This document shows, piece by piece, positions 1-6,007 of a stretch of DNA of 6,046 nucleotides (position 1 is its first letter; each line of letters starts with the position of its first letter). The position numbers and the translations under genes are program-made. The DNA comes from Anaerolineaceae bacterium. GTDB taxonomy: Bacteria > Chloroflexota > Anaerolineae > Anaerolineales > Anaerolineaceae. The stretch covers positions 1 to 6,046 of the forward strand of contig JACZIY010000564.1 of assembly GCA_014860845.1 (NCBI GenBank), in the 5' to 3' direction. Below the pieces are notes generated by a model. That model searched no databases and was not told the origin of the DNA. It saw only the letters and a list, made by a program, of their open reading frames with translations.

Positions 1-398
1 CCTTTTATGTGAGTTAAAGGGGTTCTTAATTCATGCGAGATATTAGAAATAAAATTATTTTTAAGTTGGTTTAATTCATTAATTTTGTTCAGAGCATCTT
101 GCAGTTCTGCAGTTCTTTGCCGCACCCGAAGTTCCAATTGGCGGTTGCTTTGTTCAAGAGCGTCACGAAATCGAATAAGTTGTTCTGTTATTACTTCGTC
201 CAGAGCCTCTTGATCGATCAAATTCATTTCCACCAGAATTTTTCCAAGTGGAATTTCCTCACCCTGTTTTGTCTTTTCCAGTTGAATGAACAAAGCTTTA
301 TTGAGCTCTAACAGGGTAACTAATTTCTTTTGAACTAAATATTCACCAATTCTTGGTACTAATATTTCAGGAGAAACAGTTTTCTTTCTAGAAGCCAT
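1..398 (-). CDS. Sensor histidine kinase, 5' part only (MshEN-like N-terminal domain, coiled coil, HisKA H-box); runs off the left edge
   Basis: Reading the minus strand from the ATG at 398-396 gives 132 uninterrupted codons that leave the window without a stop. Residues 113-132 contain the H-box NISHELRTPL, so His122 is the expected autophosphorylation site of a HisKA-type two-component kinase. The catalytic ATPase domain must lie beyond the edge. Residues 78-113 are a charged heptad-like linker with the common RTAEL segment, as in many kinases just before HisKA. Residues 16-39 and 50-73 are two copies of a 24-residue pattern (R/P-[IL]-G-x2-L-V ... L ... Q) resembling the GspE/PilB N-terminal (MshEN) fold. 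No signal peptide or membrane segment is seen, so this part is probably cytosolic. The start is supported by AAGGA nine bases upstream and by a TAATG overlap with the amidohydrolase stop. The signal and the partner response regulator are unknown. Confidence 0.9.
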   Translation of the reverse strand, partial: MASRKKTVSPEILVPRIGEYLVQKKLVTLLELNKALFIQLEKTKQGEEIPLGKILVEMNLIDQEALDEVITEQLIRFRDALEQSNRQLELRVRQRTAELQDALNKINELNQLKNNFISNISHELRTPLTHIK

Positions 399-1987
399 TA
401 AAATTCGTCCTTCTTCCACACCCATTGACCAGCAACCATAGTAGCTAATGGCAACAATTCCAATAAATCAAAGGGTTCAATTTCAAATGGATTGACAGGT
501 AAGACTATTAAATCAGCAAATTTACCGGCAGAAAAACTGCCGATTTTGTCATCCCAACCAGAGATAATAGCTGGATTAATTGTATATGCAGACAGAATAT
601 TTTCCAATGAAATTTTCTCTTCTGGATACCAGCTACTGGGTGAAAGTGGGTTAAATTTTGATCTCGTCAAGGCTGCATACATACCTAAGAATGGGTTGAA
701 TGCTTCAACAGGGGAGTCTGATCCAAAAATTAGTTGTGTTCCATTGTTTAAAAGACTTTTAAACGCATAAGCGTAACGTGATCTAATTCCCCAAAAGCGA
801 TCAGCTGTATCCATGTCAGATACCAAATGAATTGGTTGCATAGATGCAGTAATATTGTATTTCGCTAATCGATGTAGATCTACTTCAGCAAGAACCTGAA
901 CATGTTCTATTCTGTGGTGCAAACCTGGTAAATGATGATCCTGTTCATATTGCCTGATTTCTGAATAAGCGTCTATGACTTCCTGGTTCGCTCTATCACC
1001 GATCGCATGAATCGCAAGGGAGAGACCATTTTGGGTAGCAATTTTCCCGAATCGGATGATTTCTTCCTTTGAGAGCATTAATATTCCATTATTATCGCGA
1101 TTCGTTTCATACGGATCCAACATTGCTGCCGTTTGCGGACCCAGCGCACCATCAGCAAACAGCTTAACCGAACCAATACGCAGGAAATCAGATCCAAATC
1201 CTGTTCGAAGTCCGGTTTGTACAGCGGCTTCTAAATTCTGTAAAGGCAGACTTTTTACTATTCTCAGCATTAATTTTTTCTGACGATCTAATTGTTGCAA
1301 AGCTGAGAAACATTCAGCACCATCAAAATCATGAACAGCGGTGATGCCTGTTTTCCATAATTCTGTCTGTGTTGCGTGTAGATTATCTACGAGTGTTTGA
1401 CCCGAATGAGCAGGAATGAATTCATTCATCAACGCCATAGCGTTTTCAAATAGTAAACCGTTTGGAAAACCTTCAGCATTTCTTCCGATGATGCCATCCT
1501 GTGGGTCTGTCGCTTCACGCGTGATCCCTGCAATTTCAAGTGCTCGTTTATTTGCCCAGGCAGCGTGTAAAGACTTGGCTGATATAAAGATAGGGTGGTC
1601 TTCGGAGACCTGATGCAGTAATGCTAAATCGTTAAATCCACCTGCCCATTGATTCTGATTCCAACCATGGCCGAGAATCCAATCTCCAACAACAGTTGTC
1701 TTTTCTCTAGCTTTCAAGCGATCAAAACAATCCTGGATTTGGTCAGTTTCACAATTCACCATGGTGAGACTTCTTCCCAGGTGTTGCAGGTGAATGTGAG
1801 AATCAGTCAGACCAGGCAGAATTGTTTTTCCATGCATGTCAAGGATTTCTGAATTTCGATCTGCCAAAGATAAAACATCTGTATTACTGCCAACAGCCAC
1901 AATGATCCCAGCGCGAATTGCCAGGGCTTCAGACATGCCGGATAGTTTATTGGACCCTAGAATTCGTGCATTCTGGAGAATTAACAT
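398..1987 (-). CDS. YtcJ-like metal-dependent amidohydrolase (Amidohydro_3 family)
   Basis: This 529-residue protein has the usual length and layout of COG1574/YtcJ-type hydrolases: a split beta-sandwich around a metal-bearing TIM barrel. Visible landmarks are the HxH pair His64/His66 in TDSHIH, Lys275 in the KLFADGALG segment, His327 in the LAIHAIGDR segment, His362 after RIE and Asp424 in FGSDSP. These are the expected metal and catalytic ligands; Lys275 may be the bridging carboxylated lysine, which is inferred. The C-terminal GSFSAGKFADLIVL stretch (483-496) is the typical closing sandwich strand. The family hydrolyses C-N bonds, but most members have no known substrate and none can be named here. 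No signal peptide is seen, so it is likely cytosolic. The gene starts 6 bases after parB; its GAGGA ribosome site (2002-1998) lies in the parB end. Family assignment is firm, substrate open. Confidence 0.93.
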   Translation of the reverse strand: MLILQNARILGSNKLSGMSEALAIRAGIIVAVGSNTDVLSLADRNSEILDMHGKTILPGLTDSHIHLQHLGRSLTMVNCETDQIQDCFDRLKAREKTTVVGDWILGHGWNQNQWAGGFNDLALLHQVSEDHPIFISAKSLHAAWANKRALEIAGITREATDPQDGIIGRNAEGFPNGLLFENAMALMNEFIPAHSGQTLVDNLHATQTELWKTGITAVHDFDGAECFSALQQLDRQKKLMLRIVKSLPLQNLEAAVQTGLRTGFGSDFLRIGSVKLFADGALGPQTAAMLDPYETNRDNNGILMLSKEEIIRFGKIATQNGLSLAIHAIGDRANQEVIDAYSEIRQYEQDHHLPGLHHRIEHVQVLAEVDLHRLAKYNITASMQPIHLVSDMDTADRFWGIRSRYAYAFKSLLNNGTQLIFGSDSPVEAFNPFLGMYAALTRSKFNPLSPSSWYPEEKISLENILSAYTINPAIISGWDDKIGSFSAGKFADLIVLPVNPFEIEPFDLLELLPLATMVAGQWVWKKDEF

Positions 1988-1993
1988 AAAAGA

Positions 1994-2854
1994 TTAATCC
2001 TCAATAAAACGGTCTATTAACGAGTTCAGTTCCTCATTTGAATAATAATGAATGATGATTTTACCTTTATCCCCCCGATGGTCCAAATTTACACGCAAAC
2101 CCAATTTGTCTTGAAAGCGTTCTTCCAATGCTTTGATTTCAGGATCTTTGACTTTAAGGGGAGATTTCGTTTCCCGATCACCGCTATATTTTTTAACCAA
2201 TTCTTCGGTTTGTCGAACGGAGTAATTATTTTTAATCACGATGTCCAAAACCGCAGATTGAGCTTGGGGTGTCGCTAAGGCTAAAATTGCCCTGGCATGT
2301 CCTTCAGAGATATTATTTTTTGCCAAAGCAAGTTTTACTTTTTCTGGTAACTTTAATAATCGAAGTGTGTTTGTAACGGAGACTCTGCTTTTTCCAACCC
2401 GTTTCGCAATTTCCTCATGGGATAAATTAAATTCACTGATTAGTTGTTGAAAAGCATCTGCAGTTTCAAGCGGGGATAAATTCGCTCTCTGGACATTTTC
2501 AATCAATGCCAATTCAAGGTGTTCCTGGTCACTGGCCTGTCTGAAAATGACCGGGACATTTTTTAAACCAGCCAATTTGGCTGCTCGCAAGCGGCGTTCC
2601 CCGGCAATTAATACATATTCTTCCCGATCATTTTTGGGAATGACCAGCAGCGGTTGTATAATGCCATGTTCTCGGATGGATTGAGCCAATTCTTGAAGTT
2701 CTTCATCATCCATGATGGTGCGGGGTTGATGTGGATTAGGGAGAATTTTATCGATCGGTAATTCAGAAGCCTGATGTTCTTCTTCTGTATTCGTGGGTCC
2801 AGAACCTGGTATTAATGCATCTAATCCTCTACCTAACCCTGGTTTTTTTGCCAT
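1994..2854 (-). CDS. parB: ParB/Spo0J-type chromosome partitioning protein
   Basis: This 286-residue protein has every part of a chromosomal ParB. Residues 7-15 (LGRGLDALI) are the N-terminal ParA-contact motif, with Arg9 as the likely ATPase-stimulating residue. Residues 33-123 form the ParB/Srx-like CTP-binding domain, with GERR at 85-88 and ENVQR at 119-123. Residues 144-170 hold the helix-turn-helix that reads parS, and roughly 240-286 form the C-terminal dimerisation domain. In this family ParB loads at parS, closes as a CTP-dependent DNA clamp, spreads, and is moved by ParA. The ATG is supported by a GAGG that overlaps the parA stop, 7 bases upstream. It sits 9 bases after parA, the classic pairing. 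No consensus parS site was found in the window. Confidence 0.97.
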   Translation of the reverse strand: MAKKPGLGRGLDALIPGSGPTNTEEEHQASELPIDKILPNPHQPRTIMDDEELQELAQSIREHGIIQPLLVIPKNDREEYVLIAGERRLRAAKLAGLKNVPVIFRQASDQEHLELALIENVQRANLSPLETADAFQQLISEFNLSHEEIAKRVGKSRVSVTNTLRLLKLPEKVKLALAKNNISEGHARAILALATPQAQSAVLDIVIKNNYSVRQTEELVKKYSGDRETKSPLKVKDPEIKALEERFQDKLGLRVNLDHRGDKGKIIIHYYSNEELNSLIDRFIED

Positions 2855-2863
2855 TTTAGAACC

Positions 2864-3655
2864 TCAATCCTCGATTATTGGAATTAATATACCGTCTTGC
2901 GCCAGGATCTCTTTTGCTAAAGCAGCATATGCTTTTGCAGCTGATGATTCAGGAGCAAATGCCGATATGGGTGTGCCATAAGAAGGCGCTTCTGCCAGTC
3001 GAACACTGCGGGGAATAATCGTCTGGTAAACCTTTTCAGAAAAATGGCGTTGCACCTCACTGACAACATCCAGCGCTAAACGTGTCCGACCATCGTACAT
3101 CGTCAAAACGACACCTCTAATTTGTAAGGCTGGAAATAATGATTCCTGAACTTTTCGGATCGTTTGTGTTAGTTGACCTAAACCTTCTAATGCAAGATAT
3201 TCACATTGCACCGGAATAATAACCCCTGATTCAGCTGCAATCAATCCATTCACCGTCAATAATGATAATGATGGGGGACAATCGATCAGTATATAATCGT
3301 AACGATCTGTAACATTTAATAATGCCCGCTTTAATAAATACTCACGATCGTCCAGATCAATCAATTCGATCTCTGCCCCAGCCAATGATGGAGAAGAAGG
3401 TAACAAAGAAATTTTTAAACGAGGATTGTGCAAAATGTTAGGGGCGATTGGTTGCGCTCCAATCAAAACTTCATAGGTGCCATGTTTGACGGTGTGTTTC
3501 TCGATCCCAAGAGATGAAGTAGCATTCGCCTGTGGATCTAAATCAACCAATAACACTCTTTGCCCAAAATATCCAAGGTATGCCCCCAGATTGATGGCTG
3601 TGGTTGTTTTGCCAACTCCGCCTTTTTGATTGACTAATGAGAATATTTTTGCCAT
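2864..3655 (-). CDS. parA: ParA/Soj-type chromosome partitioning ATPase
   Basis: This 263-residue P-loop ATPase carries the deviant Walker A motif KGGVGKT (11-17, signature Lys11 and Lys16), VDLDPQAN (37-44, switch I region, Asp40) and the Walker B-like LIDCPPSL (123-130, Asp125). The PRSVRLAEAPS segment (215-225) is typical of Soj proteins. Arginines around 190-192 and 216-219 lie where Soj dimers contact non-specific DNA, which is inferred by position. It has no N-terminal DNA-binding extension, so it is the short chromosomal type rather than the long plasmid P1/F type. ATP-dependent dimers bind the nucleoid and are released by ParB, giving directed movement of parS complexes. The start ATG follows AGGA by 4 bases. 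The gene begins 14 bases after the kinase gene, and its end overlaps the ribosome site for parB. Confidence 0.97.
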   Translation of the reverse strand: MAKIFSLVNQKGGVGKTTTAINLGAYLGYFGQRVLLVDLDPQANATSSLGIEKHTVKHGTYEVLIGAQPIAPNILHNPRLKISLLPSSPSLAGAEIELIDLDDREYLLKRALLNVTDRYDYILIDCPPSLSLLTVNGLIAAESGVIIPVQCEYLALEGLGQLTQTIRKVQESLFPALQIRGVVLTMYDGRTRLALDVVSEVQRHFSEKVYQTIIPRSVRLAEAPSYGTPISAFAPESSAAKAYAALAKEILAQDGILIPIIED

Positions 3656-3669
3656 ATTATCCTGATTGT

Positions 3670-4521
3670 TTAAATAATCTCGATTAAATTTTCTTGAATT
3701 TCTGCATCTGTTGGGGGGCCTTCCATCGCTTTACGAGTTACAGAATTTGCAGCAATATATGTGGCAAATCGGGCTGATGTCCAGGGATCTTTTGTCTGCG
3801 CTAAGCGAATAAAGAAAGAAGTAGCGAAAATATCACCCGCTCCGGTTGCATCCGCTTCAACTTTTTCTGGAGCCCGAAAATTGCGTACATCACCATTCCA
3901 ATACACTCTGGCACCACACGATCCTTCCGTGATCACCAGGACACGAATCCCATACACCAGATCTGCTATGATCCCTTCATCGAATTGAAGATCTTCGATG
4001 CTGAGTACAACGGCATCTGCATACTGCAGATAGTGTTTAGCTTCAATATAATTTTTAAAACTAACTTTTCCATCTGCGTCCCAGGAGCGATACCAGCCCT
4101 GTGGGGTGGCACCTACAAATGAATTTGGGAAGGCTTTCAGAAATGAAGGATCCACTTCATCTGCAATGGGTCCCAGGTGTACGATTTTTGGAGAAGCCCA
4201 GGTTTGTGGAATCTGGTTGGGATGCAAAATTTCAGCCCGGCTCAAGATGCGTTGATGTCTGCCTTCTTTTGTGTACTTGTTCTCAAAAACGGTTGAATTC
4301 TCACTGATCGTACTGACAACCTGAATATCCCTCAAATCAGGCAAAATGACATCCTGGGCATAGGAAGTTAAGATCCCAACGCTCAATCCAAAAGCATGCG
4401 CGGTTAAGGAAGAATATGAAGCAGTCCCGCCTGGTACAAATCCATCAGGAACAACATCCTGTGTGATGTGTCCAATGACTAAATAATCAACAGGTTCGAT
4501 TGGCTTTAAAATATTGATCAC
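3670..4521 (-). CDS. PfkB-family (ribokinase-like) carbohydrate or nucleoside kinase
   Basis: The 283-residue product shows the two PfkB signatures. Near the N-terminus is GGTASYSS (31-38), the substrate-binding glycine region. Near the C-terminus is DATGAGD (224-230), with the anion hole Gly227-Ala228-Gly229 and the catalytic base Asp230. VLVITEGSCGARVY (194-207) is the usual nucleotide-side strand and turn. The family phosphorylates sugars, nucleosides or related alcohols with ATP; I cannot name the substrate. The start codon is GTG, not ATG: it follows a GAGG ribosome site by 10 bases and overlaps a TAATAG double stop belonging to the upstream gene. No upstream in-frame extension is possible past that stop. 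The protein is slightly short for the family (commonly about 300 residues). It sits between a membrane zinc-ribbon gene and parA, with no obvious pathway partner nearby. Confidence 0.9.
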   Translation of the reverse strand: MINILKPIEPVDYLVIGHITQDVVPDGFVPGGTASYSSLTAHAFGLSVGILTSYAQDVILPDLRDIQVVSTISENSTVFENKYTKEGRHQRILSRAEILHPNQIPQTWASPKIVHLGPIADEVDPSFLKAFPNSFVGATPQGWYRSWDADGKVSFKNYIEAKHYLQYADAVVLSIEDLQFDEGIIADLVYGIRVLVITEGSCGARVYWNGDVRNFRAPEKVEADATGAGDIFATSFFIRLAQTKDPWTSARFATYIAANSVTRKAMEGPPTDAEIQENLIEII

Positions 4522-4523
4522 TA

Positions 4524-5063
4524 TTATGAAACCTCAGTGGATTGCTCTTGACCTTCCAGGTCATCGAACAGAGTAGGGGTAATGGGAGGAAGCATATCCT
4601 CCAGGGGTATCGTTTCTTTTCGCATGCCTGGGACAGTCGTGCCACAATAAGGGCAGATATTCCAGGGTAATTCCATCAGGGCTTTACAATGATGGCATTT
4701 TTTCTTTAATTTCGTCTGGCAATTGGGACAAACGATCCAATCATGCTGCACTTTTCTGGAACAACCCGGGCACAAAGGGATGTCTTCAATCGTTTGCAAT
4801 AAAGCTTCTTCTTCCAGGGATTGCTGGAATTCTTCATCAAGCGTTCTAGCGGGTCTGAGAATGGCGTAAATCAGCATTCCAGGTAAGAATAAGAGGGAAA
4901 CGATGAGAACAGCCAATATGCGAGCCATTGGATCTTTTGAACGTCTTCTAACGTCTCGTATCGTCCAGATGATCAGACTCACCCATAAAGTGGCAATAAA
5001 TGCAGCTGCAAAAGCAGTCGCTATTAAGACATAACTATTCATAGAGGATAAATCGAAATTCAT
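4524..5063 (-). CDS. Two-pass membrane protein with cytosolic double zinc ribbon
   Basis: This 179-residue protein has two hydrophobic segments, about 11-33 and 49-69, joined by a basic loop (RDVRRRSKD, 36-44). After them comes an acidic stretch (75-95), then four CxxC pairs: Cys98/101, 112/115, 123/126 and 137/140. They form two modules with identical spacing (CxxC-x10-CxxC, 25 residues apart), each with a Trp a few residues before its second pair. This is a double zinc-ribbon arrangement. The basic loop between the membrane segments suggests, by the positive-inside rule, that the loop is cytosolic and that the termini are outside; this would place the ribbons outside, so topology is uncertain unless the first segment is re-entrant or the flanking charges override it. 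The function is unknown; zinc ribbons often mediate protein or nucleic-acid contacts. It is the first gene of the run. The ATG follows GGAG by 5 bases; Met8 is a weaker alternative start. Confidence 0.85.
   Translation of the reverse strand: MNFDLSSMNSYVLIATAFAAAFIATLWVSLIIWTIRDVRRRSKDPMARILAVLIVSLLFLPGMLIYAILRPARTLDEEFQQSLEEEALLQTIEDIPLCPGCSRKVQHDWIVCPNCQTKLKKKCHHCKALMELPWNICPYCGTTVPGMRKETIPLEDMLPPITPTLFDDLEGQEQSTEVS
4532..4535 (-). promoter_or_regulatory. Ribosome binding site supporting the GTG start of the PfkB-family kinase
   Basis: GAGG on the minus strand lies 10 bases before the GTG at 4521-4519, inside the last codons of the zinc-ribbon gene. The upstream stop TAA is followed at once by TAG, and the GTG shares its G with that TAG, which rules out a longer form. 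Confidence 0.6.
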
Positions 5064-5080
5064 AAATTCTCCATCCTGAA

Positions 5081-5089
5081 ATTATAGCA
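5081..5089 (-). promoter_or_regulatory. Extended -10 promoter for the zinc-ribbon/pfkB-family/parAB run
   Basis: On the minus strand this reads TGCTATAAT, a perfect TGn extension joined to a perfect TATAAT. No good -35 hexamer lies 16-18 bases upstream, which is tolerated in extended -10 promoters. Transcription would start near 5074, leaving a leader of only about 11 bases that still includes the GGAG ribosome site. It is the only strong promoter-like sequence I see ahead of the six-gene run. Confidence 0.6.
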
Positions 5090-5118
5090 TGGATGCGATT
5101 TTTCGCAGGTCGTGGCGC

Positions 5119-5147
5119 TTGATTTTATTTTATTTTTTCGGTACATT
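5119..5147 (+). promoter_or_regulatory. Candidate sigma70-type promoter for radC
   Basis: TTGATT (5119-5124) and TACATT (5142-5147) are separated by exactly 17 bases. Each hexamer matches the consensus at 4 of 6 positions. The predicted start near 5154 would give a leader of about 33 bases before the radC ATG. The spacer is T-rich. The match is modest and the sequence is AT-rich, so chance is possible. Confidence 0.4.
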
Positions 5148-5175
5148 AATTCAGTCCGACAAATCAAACGAACAA

Positions 5176-5180
5176 AGAGG
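5176..5180 (+). promoter_or_regulatory. Ribosome binding site that fixes the radC start
   Basis: AGAGG, preceded by AA, lies 6 bases before the ATG at 5187. No comparable site precedes the in-frame GTG at 5112, so this decides the shorter start. Confidence 0.75.
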
Positions 5181-5186
5181 TTATCC

Positions 5187-5891
5187 ATGAACAATCGCAT
5201 TTACCGGATCCAGGATCTTGACCAGAATGAAAGACCACGTGAAAGACTGGCTGAATATGGTCCCGCTGCCTTGAGTGAAGCTGAACTGTTGGCTATCATA
5301 CTGCGGGTAGGTGTTCAGGGGGAAAGCGCCGTCATGGTGGGGCAACGCTTGTTGAAGAATTTTGGAGGGCTGAGCGGATTACATCGGGCTAGCTATGAAG
5401 AAGTCTGTCAGGAGCATGGTTTGGGTCAGGCGAAAGCAGCCCAAATAAAAGCAGCCATCGAAATTGGCAATCGCCTAGCAAAACAAAGAGTATTAGAAGA
5501 TCAGAGCGTCTCTTTCCATAGCCCGGAGGAGGTCGCTCAATTTGTGCAATACGAGATGGCAATTCTGGATCAGGAACAATTGCGCGTGATACTGTTGGAT
5601 ACTCGTAATCGATTCCAAAAAATGGTCAATCTCTACACAGGTTCATTAAATTCTTCGACGGTGCGTATCGGAGAGTTGTTCAAAGAAGCCATCCGATTGA
5701 ATGCTGCAGCAATCATATTGATCCACAATCACCCCAGCGGTGATCCTTCCCCAAGCCCGGAAGATATCAATTTGACCAGAGCAGCAGTACAGGCAGGAAA
5801 ACTGCTGGACATTGAAGTGCTGGATCATATTGTGATTGGACGGGGAGAGGGAAGATTTGTGTCGCTGAAGAAGAAGGAATTGGGATTTTAA
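5187..5891 (+). CDS. radC: RadC family protein (JAMM/MPN+ domain, UPF0758)
   Basis: The 234-residue product starts with the family's N-terminal RPRERL...GPAALSEAELLAIILR region (16-40). A helix-hairpin-helix-like stretch follows (about 60-96), then the RadC JAMM domain (about 105-234). The metal motif is complete: His180 and His182 in HNHPSGD, Ser190 and Asp193 at the correct spacing, with Glu130 the probable catalytic glutamate. Such JAMM folds are usually zinc hydrolases. The name comes from an old DNA-repair assignment that has not held up, and the true role is unknown. I chose the ATG at 5187 because AAAGAGG ends 6 bases before it and the family start aligns there. An in-frame GTG at 5112 would add 25 unlike residues and would overlap the likely promoter. 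The gene is divergent from the parAB run. Confidence 0.93.
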   Translation: MNNRIYRIQDLDQNERPRERLAEYGPAALSEAELLAIILRVGVQGESAVMVGQRLLKNFGGLSGLHRASYEEVCQEHGLGQAKAAQIKAAIEIGNRLAKQRVLEDQSVSFHSPEEVAQFVQYEMAILDQEQLRVILLDTRNRFQKMVNLYTGSLNSSTVRIGELFKEAIRLNAAAIILIHNHPSGDPSPSPEDINLTRAAVQAGKLLDIEVLDHIVIGRGEGRFVSLKKKELGF

Positions 5892-5921
5892 GTTTAGAAT
5901 TTGTAATATTTATATGACGGT

Positions 5922-5947
5922 ATTAATTCTTAATCATAAGAAATAAT
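5922..5947 (+). terminator. Weak AT-rich hairpin after radC
   Basis: The arms 5922-5932 and 5937-5947 pair at 10 of 11 positions (one A-A mismatch) around a 4-base loop, ATCA. Only one pair is G-C and no T-run follows directly, so it is at best a poor intrinsic terminator. It starts about 30 bases after the radC stop, where a terminator would be expected. Confidence 0.25.
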
Positions 5948-5975
5948 CATTTATACAACTTAGAATGGTGACGAT

Positions 5976-6003
5976 TTATTGACGTCGAATTATTGACGAC
6001 GAA
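5976..6003 (+). repeat. 14-bp tandem direct repeat, two copies
   Basis: TTATTGACGTCGAA (5976-5989) is followed directly by TTATTGACGACGAA (5990-6003), differing at one base. The second copy also forms a 7-bp A-T stem (5988-5994 with 6002-6008). The repeat lies in non-coding DNA after radC and overlaps a promoter-like sequence. It could be an operator or a chance slippage product. Confidence 0.6.
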
Positions 6004-6007
6004 TAAT
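5979..6007 (+). promoter_or_regulatory. Candidate promoter for a gene beyond the right edge
   Basis: TTGACG (5979-5984) and AATAAT (6002-6007) are separated by 17 bases, and each differs from the sigma70 consensus at one position. The -35 hexamer lies in the first copy of the tandem repeat and the -10 starts at the end of the second. Predicted transcription starts near 6014 and runs out of the window. High AT content lowers confidence. Confidence 0.4.

Noticed and set aside
99..311. A plus-strand open frame of 70 codons near the left edge
   Set aside because: It lies opposite the histidine kinase fragment, whose domain pattern and H-box are unmistakable, and its own product has no recognisable features.
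5112..5186. A longer radC starting at the GTG at 5112
   Set aside because: The extra 25 residues do not resemble the RadC N-terminus, no ribosome site precedes the GTG, and the segment overlaps the likely promoter; ATG at 5187 has a strong site.
5231..5246. A parS-like sequence around CACGTG in radC
   Set aside because: It matches the consensus parS 16-mer at only 10 positions; the right half is 7 of 8 but the left half only 3 of 8. The bases also encode the conserved Arg-Glu-Arg of the RadC N-terminal motif, so coding constraint explains them.
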